A DNA stretch of 64,000 nt from JAKAGZ01 sp963783855 (lineage in GTDB: Bacteria > Bacteroidota > Ignavibacteria > Ignavibacteriales > Ignavibacteriaceae), in NCBI GenBank assembly GCA_963783855.1, contig CAWAPE010000013.1, positions 159,607 to 223,606 on the forward strand. The letters are read 5' to 3'. The position numbers were made by a program, and so were the translations under genes. The notes under the pieces were generated by a model. It made no database searches and was not told the DNA's origin. It worked only from the letters and a program-made list of their open reading frames with translations. Below, one piece after another: positions 19,493-29,340 of this stretch (positions within the stretch are counted from its first letter, which is position 1; the number at the start of each line of letters is the position of its first letter).

Positions 19493-21481
19493 TTAATTAC
19501 TGCTCCACATTTTAATTATTGTTTTCCCGATAATTTCAAGATCCAGCCATAAACTTTGATTTCGAGCATAAAAAATATCAATTTTCTCAGATTTGGCACC
19601 CTCAACTCCTTCAAGGTACCAGAGCCCCGTTATTCCTTTTTTTCCCAGGAAAATTTCGGACTCATAATTAATGTTTTCAGGTCCAACAAAGCTGATTTTT
19701 CCTGAAAAAACAGAAGGAATTTTCAGAATGAAACCTGTTAAGGGCGTTTGGTTTTTGCCCAGCCAAACAGCCAAATATAGGAAAGGATAAATCAAAAACA
19801 AAGCAAATAGCGCCATAGTAAAATCAAACGTTGTTTTTACAAACCGAAATAAGGGTTTAGATATATTATAAGTTATTTCAATTACAGGGATATCATCCAG
19901 CATTGAAACTGAGGTTTTCCCAACAATAAAATCCATGTTCTTTCCGATTAACTTGAATTCTATATTTTCATTCTGCAAATCAGCTACAATTGACATCATT
20001 TTTGAATATGCGATTTCATTTGACGAAAAAACGATTTCGGTTATTTTATAATTTCTTATAACCCTGAAAATATTGTCCAAAGTTCCCAGTATCTCAAAAT
20101 CATCTTTTTTTAATCCTATTTCAGATTTATTTACTCCTATTAAACCGACAAGGTTATGATATTCCACCTGACTAACCTGAAGTTTTTTCGCGATGCTTAT
20201 CGCTTCATCCGATGTACCTACAAATAGAGTCTTTCTGTTTTCCCGATTCCCGCCTTCAATACCAATTTTAAAAAATAATTTTAATATTATTCTCCATCCA
20301 AGTGCAACAAACAGAAATAAGATATAGGTTATTACTACAACTGCCCTGCTGTACGCATATTGCTTAAAGAAAAAAGTTATGGCCGATAGTGTTATGAAAC
20401 CTATAAAGGTTGCTGCAGTAGTCTTCAGAACGGGAAGATAATCACGTTGAAAAACACCTAACGATGATGAAATAATAATCTGCAGCAATACCGGAATGGT
20501 AAAAATTATATAGAAAGATGAATAAGGGATCCCCTGCCATTGTGAATTAATTGAATAAATCCTTTCCGCTGAAATTAAGCAAAGGTCAAACATAATTATA
20601 TCAATTATAGCCGGAATCAAAATTAATTTTTTCTTCCCCAGAAATGCTACAATCTTTCTGAAAAATATTGCTGACTGAAGAATAATTTCAACAATTAAGG
20701 AAGTAGAGAAATGTTTTTTCACAAAAAGGTGCATTGCGTTATAAAATATTTTTGTGTCGTCTATACTGCTTCTTTTTGTGCTCTCACCTTTATAATGTAT
20801 AATTTGAGTGGAGTGAGTATAATAAACTTTATAGCCAGACTTTTGGATCCGGTAGCAAAGATCAAGGTCTTCACCGTACATAAAAAAATCTTCATCAAAT
20901 CCGCCAACTTTATCATACACTTCTTTCTTTAGCATCATAAATGAGCCGGATATTGCGTCCACCTCGTAAGTCTGGTTTTCATCAAGATAAGTGAGATTAT
21001 ATTTTGCAAATAACCTGCTATTGGGGAAAAGAGTACTCAAACCGGTTACTTTACAAAAAGATACCCATGGTCCGGGGAAACTTCTTCTGCAGGCAAGTTG
21101 AAGAGTGCCATCAGGATTTAAGATCTTACAGCCCACCATACCGGCATCTTGAGATTTTTCTAAAAATCCGATCATTTTTTTTATGGTATCTTCACTTAAA
21201 AGTGTATCAGGATTTAGAAGCAGTAAATATTTCCCTTTAGCAATTTTCAACCCCTGATTATTTGCTCTGCCAAATCCCATATTTTTTTTATTGGCTATGA
21301 GTTTTATTCTGTCCTGCTGAAGAAAGTTTTTTTGCAAATATTCAACACTCCCGTCATCGGAAGCATTGTCTACAATTATAACTTCGTGTTTAATACGCTG
21401 TGCGGCTTTATCAATTGAATGAAGGAGATTCTGAAGAAATTCTTTAACGTTGTAGTTAACTATTATTATGGATAAGTCCAT
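19493..21481 (-). CDS. GT2 glycosyltransferase fused to a degenerate polyprenyl phosphoglycosyltransferase-like half
   Basis: This 662-residue protein has two parts. Residues 1 to about 240 form a GT2 domain of the rhamnosyltransferase type (SIIIVNYNVKEF, VIIVDNASDDGS, LLLLNPDTLL at about 86-95, MYGEDLDLCYRIQ). Then come four or five membrane helices and a nucleotide-binding-like region (KTLFVGTSDEAISIAKKLQ), as in WbaP/WcaJ proteins. The C-terminal part resembles a bacterial sugar transferase at its ends: a membrane helix, then GKISFVGPEN, GITGLWYLEG and ARNQSLWLDLEIIGKT. The catalytic middle seen in the neighbour at 22.3 kb (KFRSM and LDEIPQ) is missing. The second half may therefore be inactive or have a new role. 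GT2 activity is likely; the rest is inference. Confidence 0.8.
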   Translation of the reverse strand: MDLSIIIVNYNVKEFLQNLLHSIDKAAQRIKHEVIIVDNASDDGSVEYLQKNFLQQDRIKLIANKKNMGFGRANNQGLKIAKGKYLLLLNPDTLLSEDTIKKMIGFLEKSQDAGMVGCKILNPDGTLQLACRRSFPGPWVSFCKVTGLSTLFPNSRLFAKYNLTYLDENQTYEVDAISGSFMMLKKEVYDKVGGFDEDFFMYGEDLDLCYRIQKSGYKVYYTHSTQIIHYKGESTKRSSIDDTKIFYNAMHLFVKKHFSTSLIVEIILQSAIFFRKIVAFLGKKKLILIPAIIDIIMFDLCLISAERIYSINSQWQGIPYSSFYIIFTIPVLLQIIISSSLGVFQRDYLPVLKTTAATFIGFITLSAITFFFKQYAYSRAVVVITYILFLFVALGWRIILKLFFKIGIEGGNRENRKTLFVGTSDEAISIAKKLQVSQVEYHNLVGLIGVNKSEIGLKKDDFEILGTLDNIFRVIRNYKITEIVFSSNEIAYSKMMSIVADLQNENIEFKLIGKNMDFIVGKTSVSMLDDIPVIEITYNISKPLFRFVKTTFDFTMALFALFLIYPFLYLAVWLGKNQTPLTGFILKIPSVFSGKISFVGPENINYESEIFLGKKGITGLWYLEGVEGAKSEKIDIFYARNQSLWLDLEIIGKTIIKMWSSN

Positions 21482-21521
21482 TCATTTTCAATGTTGTGAG
21501 TCAATGTTCAAAATTTTCAGA

Positions 21522-22250
21522 TTAAAGTAATCCGAATATACTTCTGATTCTTAATTTCCAAACCATAAAAATTGCTTCGTATACAATCTTTTTGGACATT
21601 TTGGAATGTCCCGCTGTGCGATCAATAAAAATGATTGGAATTTCACCAATATTAAAACCTTTTTTCCATGCTTTAAAATTCATCTCAATCTGAAAAGTAT
21701 ACCCGTTAGATTTTATTTTGCTAAGATCTATTTCTTCCAGAACTTTGCGCCTGAAGCATTTAAACCCACCTGTTGCATCGCAAATCGGAAGTCCGGTGAT
21801 GAACCTGGTGTACTTATTTGCAAAATAGCTCAATAGAAGTCTACGCATCGGCCAGTTAACTACATTAACACCCTTTACGTATCTGCTTCCAACTACAAGA
21901 TCAAACTTTTTAATTGCTTTCAAGAAATTTTTTATTTCTTTAGGATCGTGTGAGTAATCTGCATCCATTTCGAAGATATAATCATATTTATTTTCAATCG
22001 CAAACTTAAATCCTTCAATGATAAGCAGTTCCTAATCCTAATTTTCCCGCCCTTTTAATCAGTTTTACCCTGGGGTTATTTTCTGCTAAATCTTCTACAA
22101 ATTTACCAGTTCCATCAGGAGAATTATCATCCACAATCAGAACATCAAGATCCAGGTTCTTATATTTTGTCAGGATATCCGGAACTAACGTGTCGTGATA
22201 TTTTCCAGTTCGTTATAAGTCGGAATTATAACAAGTGATTTTTCAGCCAT
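21522..22250 (-). pseudogene. polyprenol-phosphate mannosyltransferase-like GT2 (Dpm1 type), two frame breaks
   Basis: A complete Dpm1-like GT2 of about 242 residues can be read only across two frame breaks. The start at 22250 gives MAEKSLVIIPTYNELENI and then meets a TAG at 22185-22187. A shifted frame carries LVPDILTKYKNLDLDVLIVD and DDNSPDGTGKF. An extra base near 22020 then returns to the first frame, giving IEGFKFAIENKYDYIFEMDA and the 148-residue open part (DADYSHDPKEI, GSRYVKG, SRSKMSKK-like AGHSKMSKKI). The two indels cancel. The product would transfer a sugar from an NDP-sugar to polyprenyl phosphate. The gene is either decayed or carries sequence errors. Confidence 0.8.
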
Positions 22251-22332
22251 TAAAGTTTAATATTTATTTTGTTCTATAATACTTCAATTAAATTTAGTTT
22301 CAAAAGTAAAAATGATGGAAATGCATCCTCTA

Positions 22333-23757
22333 CTATTGATAATGCCCTTTTCCGAACAATACTACAAATATAGTTCGAAAAAGGATTTTAAAATCCATTC
22401 TCAAAGACATATTTTCTATATAAAATAAATCATATCGCAGTTTTGCTTTTACATCCTCGATTGATTCATCATATTTATGTTTTACCTGTGCCCAGCCTGT
22501 TATTCCGGGACGAACTTTAAGTCTTCTTTTATAATAAGGAATTTGTTCTGTAAATTTTTCAACAAAATACGGCCTTTCCGGGCGCGGTCCAACAAGACTC
22601 ATTTCGCCCAATAAAACATTAAGCATTTGGGGAATTTCATCAAGTCTTATTTTTCGCAAAATTTTTCCAACTCTCGTCACTCTGGGATCACCTTTCTGCG
22701 ACCAGACCGGTCCACTTTTCTTTTCCGCGTCGGAATACATTGATCTGAATTTGATCATTCTAAAAATCCTCCCGTCCTGCCCGCATCTTTCCTGCGTGAA
22801 AAATATCTCCCCGGGGCTGTCCAGCTTAATTACAATAGCAATAACTAAATCCAACGGCAACGTGATAATAAGAACAATAAACGAGATAAATATATCGAGA
22901 ATTCTTTTTAGCCTTCTTTCCCATTCCGGCATTAGTTGAGGCATCAAATCAACAAGGGGCATGCCGTAAATTTGTGAAGTTCTCGCCTGCCCGGTTAAAA
23001 TTTCATAAAGATTCGGAACGATTTTTAACCCAACATTTTTCAATGATGCTTCAGCTAATAAATCAAGAAGAATATCATCGTTCTTTTTATCAAGTGCGAT
23101 AATTATTTCTTTTACATTATGTTCATCAATTAATGTTTGAATATTATCCGGCAAACCTATTACATTCACATTTTTATAATTGCTTCCCTGATCACTTTCT
23201 TCAGAGACAAAGCCAATAATATCAAGTCCCAGAGCTTTGTGGTCAACCATCTGGTCAAAAACTTCAAATGCTTTAGGATTATAACCGACTATTAGTGTGT
23301 TTTTTCTGCCGATGCCTTTTACAAGCAGGTGCCTCTGGAAACTCCTGATAAAAATACGGCCGGTTCCAACAAAAATGAAAAGCATTCCCCAGTAAACAAA
23401 AAGTAGAATCCTTGCGCCTGAAGAAATTCCATGAAGTGAGTCATCGATATAGATTGCAAAAAACAATAGAAATATTCCAACGAAAGTAGCTTTGAACAAA
23501 GTGGATATTTCATCAAACCGGGAAGAAGCGAACCAAACGCGGTACATTCCAACGAAAGTAAAAATTAAAAGCCAGTAGAAATAAATCACAAACAGAGGAA
23601 GAAAAAACTCAGGTTGAATTCTAAAGCTAAATAATCCGGATTCCACCCTCAGAAGGAAGTAAAATATACCCGCAAGATTTATAAAAATAAAATCTGCAGT
23701 AAGGAGTAATATTTTTTCAGTAGTTTTTTTCAATTTTATCTCGGTGTAGATTGCCAA
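22333..23757 (-). CDS. exopolysaccharide polyprenyl glycosylphosphotransferase (WbaP/WcaJ family)
   Basis: This is the initiating enzyme of the glycan cluster, which moves a sugar-1-phosphate from a UDP-sugar to undecaprenyl phosphate. It has 474 residues. There are four or five N-terminal membrane helices, a nucleotide-binding-like middle (NTLIVGYNPKAFEVF), and a catalytic bacterial sugar transferase domain. That domain is complete: RILDIFISFIVLIITLPL, QERCGQDGRIFRMIKFRSM, IRLDEIPQMLNVLLGEMSL, VGPRPERPYFVEKF. The start overlaps the upstream GT2 gene by 22 bases. Which sugar it transfers is not clear from sequence. Confidence 0.93.
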   Translation of the reverse strand: MAIYTEIKLKKTTEKILLLTADFIFINLAGIFYFLLRVESGLFSFRIQPEFFLPLFVIYFYWLLIFTFVGMYRVWFASSRFDEISTLFKATFVGIFLLFFAIYIDDSLHGISSGARILLFVYWGMLFIFVGTGRIFIRSFQRHLLVKGIGRKNTLIVGYNPKAFEVFDQMVDHKALGLDIIGFVSEESDQGSNYKNVNVIGLPDNIQTLIDEHNVKEIIIALDKKNDDILLDLLAEASLKNVGLKIVPNLYEILTGQARTSQIYGMPLVDLMPQLMPEWERRLKRILDIFISFIVLIITLPLDLVIAIVIKLDSPGEIFFTQERCGQDGRIFRMIKFRSMYSDAEKKSGPVWSQKGDPRVTRVGKILRKIRLDEIPQMLNVLLGEMSLVGPRPERPYFVEKFTEQIPYYKRRLKVRPGITGWAQVKHKYDESIEDVKAKLRYDLFYIENMSLRMDFKILFRTIFVVLFGKGHYQ

Positions 23758-24896
23758 ACTGCAGAATGTTTACCTCTAAGAAATCTTAATAGTCCTATTA
23801 ATAATGCAAGATTCGATATCAGGAAAAAATAGACCAATGAAAATAATCTTATTCTAAGATTTAAAGATGCAAAAATAAATCCAGCTATACCCATAAGATA
23901 GAAGATAACCTGCAAATAAAATATTGCCTCAAAAAAAACGGATCCGGGCATAATTATAATATTCAATGCCAAAATTACGAGCATTAATATCGGCATTAGC
24001 CACCTGATAATTTTATGCGACCAAAGGGAGTAGGATAGCAGGCCGGGTGTAAATAATCTCTTCTTAAAATTAAAAATAGTCTGGTAATTTGTGGCGGCAA
24101 ACCTAATTTTTCTATTAAACTCATCTTTTACGGTAAGCGCAACATCCTCGAAAGCAACAGCGTTATAATCATAAATAAATTTTTTGCCTTCGTTTAAAAC
24201 GCTCAAAGTTAGATAAAGATCATCTGTCACGGCTTTTCGAGTAGGAATTGAGCTAAATAATGATCTTCGTATGGCGTAAATCCCACCGTTTGCCCCTATC
24301 AAGACATCACATTTCCCCTCAGCCTTCTTGAAAAATGTTTCATATTTCCAGTAGAATCCTTCTTCAACACTGTGGGTTTTACTAATTTCAGATTCTTCCA
24401 TAACTAACCGCCCGCATATGCCTCCGATGCTTTCATCGCTAAAGCCCGAAACAAGATGCAATAATGCATCCTTATCGAACCTGGTATTTGCATCCGTAAA
24501 AACAAGTATTTCATTTCTTGTTTCTTTTACAAGGTCATTTAATACCGATGCTTTACCTCTTCTCTTCGGAAATAACCTAATATTTAGCCAGGAATACTTT
24601 TCCGAGAAGAATTTTAATATTTCATTTGTACCGTCGGTAGAATTATCGGAACCAACCAGGACCTCAAGTTTATTGAAATCAAAATTAAGTTCGGAAAGAT
24701 TTTTTATCCTTGCTTCTATTACTTTTTCTTCGTTATACGCCGATAAAATTACTGATACCTTTCCTGAATAATTTTTATAATCTTTACCCGATTTCAGCAA
24801 TGAAATAATAGTAATAATTACAGGGTAAATTAAATAGGTATGAATTATCAAAAACAGAATTATGAAGAATAAATATTCGATGTATTTTTGCATCAA
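23736..24896 (-). CDS. membrane-bound GT2 glycosyltransferase
   Basis: This 386-residue protein has one N-terminal membrane helix, a cytoplasmic GT2 domain and three C-terminal helices, the layout of processive or hyaluronan-synthase-like GT2 enzymes. Motifs in order are SAYNEEKVIEARI, VGSDNSTDGTNEI, FTDANTRFDKDAL (DxD-type), and TDDLYLTLSVL for the acidic acceptor site. A basic FNRKIRFAATN replaces the QxxRW motif. It overlaps the following glycosylphosphotransferase gene, so the two are coupled. A role in glycan chain building is inferred. Confidence 0.88.
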   Translation of the reverse strand: MMQKYIEYLFFIILFLIIHTYLIYPVIITIISLLKSGKDYKNYSGKVSVILSAYNEEKVIEARIKNLSELNFDFNKLEVLVGSDNSTDGTNEILKFFSEKYSWLNIRLFPKRRGKASVLNDLVKETRNEILVFTDANTRFDKDALLHLVSGFSDESIGGICGRLVMEESEISKTHSVEEGFYWKYETFFKKAEGKCDVLIGANGGIYAIRRSLFSSIPTRKAVTDDLYLTLSVLNEGKKFIYDYNAVAFEDVALTVKDEFNRKIRFAATNYQTIFNFKKRLFTPGLLSYSLWSHKIIRWLMPILMLVILALNIIIMPGSVFFEAIFYLQVIFYLMGIAGFIFASLNLRIRLFSLVYFFLISNLALLIGLLRFLRGKHSAVWQSTPR

Positions 24897-25033
24897 AGAG
24901 CTAATAATTTTAAAAAAAATGTTCTGGGTTAAAGAATTATAATTTCAATAATAATTTTGATACTAATTTATTGATATAAGAATTGAAATTACAATATATT
25001 TTCAGAAATGCCCGGCAAAAGCCTGAATTTCAC

Positions 25034-26149
25034 CTAATTATGCAATTCGCTAAATATTTCCAATAAGTCCCCGGTTGAATCCATTGTACCGAATCTTTTT
25101 GCCTGTTTCAAGGCTTCCGCTTTCCACATCTTATGATAATTGCCGTCATAGATAAGCTTCATAATTTCGCCGGCAAACCCGGCGGCATCATCCGGATCTT
25201 TCATAATACCTCCCTTTCCAATTACCTCAGGCAAAGAGGAACTATTTGATGCTAAAACTGGAACCCCTGCCTGCATAGCTTCCAACGGAGGTAGGCCGAA
25301 GCCTTCATAATATGACGGGAAGAAAAATGCATATGCCATGTTATAAATCTTTACTAAGTCATCGTCGTCAACAGTGCTAAGGTAATTTATGAAATTTCTT
25401 CTTTTATTAATCTCTAAAATGATTTTACCTGAGCCATACCCTTTTCTGCCAATCAGGACAAAACTTATTTCCTTGTATTTTTGCTGAATTATATCCGCGG
25501 TTTTTAATATCCCCGTTATATTTTTCCTGTTTTCAATTACACCTACGTAAAGGATAAATTTCTTTGAAAGATTATACTTCCTTTCCAGGCTGTGTCTATC
25601 TTTATTACTTACACTGACCTGTGCAAATTTTTTATCTGCGTGCTCATAAATAACTTTAATCTTTTCGGGATTTACTTTGTAGGCATCACAAATATCTTTC
25701 CTGGCTGAGTTGGATACAGTAATAATTTTATCGGAGATATTGAGTGACCTGGAAAGGAAAAGTTCCATATACATTCGATAAATGAATGAATGATAAATAC
25801 CGTTTTTTTTATGAGCTACATCGTGAACAGTAATCACAGTTTTTGCTCTTATATTTTTCAAGGGAAGCAACTGATTGGGAGTAAAAAGCAAATCTATTTC
25901 ATTCTGCTTAAGGTATTTGGGTAGGATAAAATTCAGCCAAAATACCGAAAATATTTTTTCAGGAAGAAATGCCTTGCCGGTGGCAATATATTTAAATTTT
26001 TTATTATCACTATCTATTTTTTGATAGGAAAACAGAATATATTCATTCTCATCATCTATGGCCCCGAGCCCCTCTAATATATCACTAAGATATCTGCCGA
26101 TCCCCGTGATACCTTTTTCCAAAACGCGCGCGTCAATTGCTATTTTCAT
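25034..26149 (-). CDS. GT4 family glycosyltransferase
   Basis: This 371-residue protein has the GT-B fold with two Rossmann halves. The N-terminal part has DARVLEKGITGIGRYLSDIL. The C-terminal part has KFILYVGVIENRKNITGILK and the GT4 signature PSYYEGFGLPPLEAMQAGVP with its EX7E pair. The closest general match is to mannosyltransferase-type GT4 enzymes of EPS clusters. It overlaps the upstream GT2 gene by 4 bases (ATGA). Sugar and linkage are unknown. Confidence 0.9.
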   Translation of the reverse strand: MKIAIDARVLEKGITGIGRYLSDILEGLGAIDDENEYILFSYQKIDSDNKKFKYIATGKAFLPEKIFSVFWLNFILPKYLKQNEIDLLFTPNQLLPLKNIRAKTVITVHDVAHKKNGIYHSFIYRMYMELFLSRSLNISDKIITVSNSARKDICDAYKVNPEKIKVIYEHADKKFAQVSVSNKDRHSLERKYNLSKKFILYVGVIENRKNITGILKTADIIQQKYKEISFVLIGRKGYGSGKIILEINKRRNFINYLSTVDDDDLVKIYNMAYAFFFPSYYEGFGLPPLEAMQAGVPVLASNSSSLPEVIGKGGIMKDPDDAAGFAGEIMKLIYDGNYHKMWKAEALKQAKRFGTMDSTGDLLEIFSELHN

Positions 26150-27084
26150 AAACCCGCGGCCCTTCCCATCATATTATTATGAAAATCCTTAAATGCTCTT
26201 TTCACGGATTTAATATTTTCTTTTTGGTCTTTGAAATACCATAGAATAAACTTTGGTAACATTGTAACATAAAGATACCATAACACCGCATAGTACCATT
26301 TCCCCAGCATTTTTTTAGAAAAATAAAGCCGGTTTCTGGATGTGTAGTAAATTGGCAAAGCGGAATTTTCTCTCGACGTTGTTGCATTAACTTTGTGATA
26401 GATATTACTTCCCGCAACCAGGTATATTTTAAACCCGTTATTTATAGCTCTCAGGCAAAAGTCAGTATCTTCAAGATAGAGAAAATATTTTTCGTCCAAA
26501 AAGCCGACCTTTTCAAAGACTTCTTTCTTAATTAACATACAACAGCCCGACACAAAATCCACATAACTTCTTAAAACCTGCCCCTTATCAGCCTCATTTT
26601 CATGCCTTGAAAATCCTGAACCTCTAATTTTACTAATATAGCCACCAGCAGACCAAATTAAATTTTGATTAGAATAATAATTTATCTGTGGTGCCGTTAT
26701 TCCCAATTCAACATTATTTTCAGACGCGGTTAGTAATTTTGTGAGGAAATCTTTCTCAACAATTGTATCATTATTAAGAAGCAGTATGTACTCCGCATTT
26801 TTTTTCAAAGCTTCCTTTATCGCAACATTATTGCCAGCGGAAAAACCGAGGTTGTCATTCAGGTAAATCAGGTTTGCGGAATTTGATAGTTTATCTTTCA
26901 ATTTTTCTTTCTGAGTCCGGTCTGAATTATTATCAACTATTATTATTTCAATATTCTTATGACCGTTTGCCAGCAAACTTTCCACACATTCAATACTATC
27001 CTCTGCGCCGTTATAATTAACAATCACAACAAATATCTTTATATCACTAAGTGTTTTATTCATTTTATATATTTCGAAAAGCAC
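26146..27084 (-). CDS. GT2 family glycosyltransferase (rhamnosyltransferase-like)
   Basis: This 312-residue enzyme opens with VVIVNYNGAEDSIECVESLL and EIIIVDNNSD. The metal-binding LLLNNDTIVEK (DxD-like NDT) follows, and then KYFLYLEDTDFCLRAINNGF with the ED base. A C-terminal hydrophobic stretch (YAVLWYLYVTMLPKFILWYF) may tether it to the membrane. The start Met could also be seven codons later (MNKTLSD). It is part of the glycan operon. Confidence 0.9.
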   Translation of the reverse strand: MLFEIYKMNKTLSDIKIFVVIVNYNGAEDSIECVESLLANGHKNIEIIIVDNNSDRTQKEKLKDKLSNSANLIYLNDNLGFSAGNNVAIKEALKKNAEYILLLNNDTIVEKDFLTKLLTASENNVELGITAPQINYYSNQNLIWSAGGYISKIRGSGFSRHENEADKGQVLRSYVDFVSGCCMLIKKEVFEKVGFLDEKYFLYLEDTDFCLRAINNGFKIYLVAGSNIYHKVNATTSRENSALPIYYTSRNRLYFSKKMLGKWYYAVLWYLYVTMLPKFILWYFKDQKENIKSVKRAFKDFHNNMMGRAAGL

Positions 27085-27111
27085 TCATTAATTTATAACC
27101 AGCCCGGGCCA

Positions 27112-28365
27112 TTAGATACCCAAAGCTTTTAAAAATGTTTTTGCCAAATAATCATCTGAAAATTCTTGCGGGACATCGGACTCAAACTGACCGGTTTTAC
27201 AGGCCTGGAAATATTCCATTAAAGGAATATCACTTCCAACGTAATTTTTATAATCAATTAAAAATATTTGGGGTACTTTTTTCCCAATTCCCCAAACAGC
27301 GCTTTCATTAAGCGCAATAGCTAGAGTGGGTTTCTTTGTAATTATATATTCGTATAATTTGCTTGGTACTGCTGCATATGAGGTGCTCAATAGCAATAGT
27401 CCGTTCGCTTCCTGTAGCATTTTAAACATTTGCTTTCTAGGAACAGCTTTATTACAAGATATTTCCCAGCCATACTCTAAAAATTTTGACCGGTATTGAG
27501 AAATTATTTTTAATTCTTCCGGCTCAAGATCGCCCAATAGTACAAGATTGAATTTATTCATATCAGTTTTTGAATAATTCAATAGTACATCCAATAATAT
27601 ACTTATCTTTTGGCTTTTCCTTGAGCCTGCAAATCTGCCAGTATGAAATAATATAATCTCATTATTAATTGAATCCGTTCTTTCCATTGGAATAAAATTA
27701 ATAGGATATCCATTAGTCAAGACTATGGTTTTGTTTTTCGTAAAAGTTAAACGAGAATTTAACAGTTGTTTCCACATAATTGATGTTACGAATATATAAT
27801 CTGCCCTTTTTAATATTTTGTTTTCCAGGCTTGCTTCGCATTTCTTTCTAAAAGGAATTTTATTCAATAGTTTGCTTAGTGAATCATCCAACCAGCCGTC
27901 TCGCATATCTATTACTAACTTTGCATTATTCCCTTTTGCTAAATTATAGGCCGCAATATGGGCAGACTCGGGCGGACTAGATGACAGAATTATTTCTACA
28001 TTTCCCGCCTGTTTTTGAATCAAAGGGTGGCCAACAACTTTTTTTGACCACAATGCTAAAACATCCGGTAACACATAGAAAATAAGGACTTTTCTAAGTA
28101 GTGATTTTAGATAATAGTATCTAGTTTCATTTGAAGAGCCTCCTGTGAAATTAAAACCTAACTTAATCGTTGGATCCTTTATCGTAATTTCTAAGCCCCA
28201 GTCTTTCTTTATTTCCAGGTCTTTATAACCAGCATTCACGATAATAACTTTAAAGCCCTTTCCAGAAGTCCACCTAATAAATCGCTCTATTCTTTTGTGT
28301 CCGACATGCTTTTCATTGCCCCAAAAAGGAGCTATAATCATTATTTTTTTTCTTAAATCCATCAT
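27112..28365 (-). CDS. GT4-like glycosyltransferase
   Basis: This 417-residue protein is a GT-B glycosyltransferase by layout. The N-terminal half has MIIAPFWGNEKHVGHKRIERF and LVIDMRDGWLDD. The C-terminal half has LFHTGRFAGSRKSQKISILL and LLSTSYAAVPSKLYEYIITKKP, the equivalent of the nucleotide-sugar site. Similar proteins occur in capsule and O-antigen clusters. The specific sugar cannot be read. Two Met codons open the frame. Confidence 0.8.
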   Translation of the reverse strand: MMDLRKKIMIIAPFWGNEKHVGHKRIERFIRWTSGKGFKVIIVNAGYKDLEIKKDWGLEITIKDPTIKLGFNFTGGSSNETRYYYLKSLLRKVLIFYVLPDVLALWSKKVVGHPLIQKQAGNVEIILSSSPPESAHIAAYNLAKGNNAKLVIDMRDGWLDDSLSKLLNKIPFRKKCEASLENKILKRADYIFVTSIMWKQLLNSRLTFTKNKTIVLTNGYPINFIPMERTDSINNEIILFHTGRFAGSRKSQKISILLDVLLNYSKTDMNKFNLVLLGDLEPEELKIISQYRSKFLEYGWEISCNKAVPRKQMFKMLQEANGLLLLSTSYAAVPSKLYEYIITKKPTLAIALNESAVWGIGKKVPQIFLIDYKNYVGSDIPLMEYFQACKTGQFESDVPQEFSDDYLAKTFLKALGI

Positions 28366-28404
28366 CTATTGGCATAATCTCCATTCAAGGACATATTTAA
28401 AGAC

Positions 28405-29208
28405 CTAATTACCATAATACAGCCTAATTATCTCCTGATAAGTTTCTTTATACTTTTTTTTATTTTCTCTTTTCCTAAAGAGTAATACCTGTTTGAAAAG
28501 AAAAGCAATAATTATTGAGTATTTAAGAAATGTAAAATAATATTTAGAATAATGCTTCTTAAAGAAAATGAGTTTGCTTTTATATGCCTGCTTCATTCTT
28601 AGAGGAATGTTTCTGCCGGTAGCAAGACTTTTCTCATGCACTAACCTTGCCCCCTTCCAGTAAATTATTTTTTTGCCATAATACTTTTTTATTTTGTAAC
28701 ATAAATCAGTTTCTTCCGATATTAGGAAATATTCCTCATCGAAACCTTTTACCCTTTCAAAAACATCCCTTTTTATAAACATGCAGGAACCAAACACAAA
28801 ATCAACGCTATAATATTTTTTGTTACGGGAAAATAAATCTTTTAATTTATAAATGAGCGTTAAAGCCTGACCTATTAGCCCAATTGCAATCAACAATTCC
28901 TGTTTTATATTTGGAAATTTTGCATAAGAGACCTGATATTTGCCATCAGGGAAAATTAGTTGGGGACCAATAACACCGAATTCCGGATTATCTTCCGCCA
29001 GGTTAAAAAGTTTTAATGGTAAATTCTCTATCAAGTATGTATCTGGATTAAGTAATAATATATATTTCCCGGTTGATAATTTTGCACCAACGTTGTTCCC
29101 ATGGCCAAAACCATAATTTGTATCTAACAATTCAAAACTAAATTCGGGGAACTCTTTTTTTAATACTTCGATGGCACGATCCGGAGAATTATTATCTACA
29201 ACTATCAC
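28405..29208 (-). CDS. GT2 family glycosyltransferase, start codon not found
   Basis: The frame from the first usable start (GTG at 29208) gives 267 residues and begins inside the GT2 fold (VIVVDNNSPDR). The same frame runs on upstream without stops to 29316. It there encodes the missing N-terminal strand DVSIIIVNYDLTESIRKLLL, needed to bind the nucleotide sugar. No ATG, GTG or TTG lies in that stretch, only ATA or ATT codons, and just before it stand seven TAA codons in a row. The body is otherwise intact (LLLLNPDTYLIEN, FLISEETDLCYKIK). Non-standard initiation, loss of the start, or a sequence error are all possible. Confidence 0.85.
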   Translation of the reverse strand: MIVVDNNSPDRAIEVLKKEFPEFSFELLDTNYGFGHGNNVGAKLSTGKYILLLNPDTYLIENLPLKLFNLAEDNPEFGVIGPQLIFPDGKYQVSYAKFPNIKQELLIAIGLIGQALTLIYKLKDLFSRNKKYYSVDFVFGSCMFIKRDVFERVKGFDEEYFLISEETDLCYKIKKYYGKKIIYWKGARLVHEKSLATGRNIPLRMKQAYKSKLIFFKKHYSKYYFTFLKYSIIIAFLFKQVLLFRKRENKKKYKETYQEIIRLYYGN

Positions 29209-29316
29209 TTCGTATTTAACATTTGTAACATATTCTTTAATTGAAAGCAGAAGTTTTCTTATACTTTCGGTTAAATCATAATTTACAATGATGATTGATA
29301 CGTCAATCTTATATAT

Positions 29317-29337
29317 TTATTATTATTATTATTATTA
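29317..29337. repeat. trinucleotide repeat (TTA)7
   Basis: Seven perfect TTA units lie between the Wzy-like gene and the following GT2. On the coding strand they read as seven consecutive TAA stop codons in the frame shared by both genes. Confidence 0.95.
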
Positions 29338-29340
29338 TTT

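Noticed and set aside
29317..29337. The (TTA)7 repeat as a classic phase-variation switch.
   Set aside because: A trinucleotide repeat does not change the reading frame; only spacing effects are possible.
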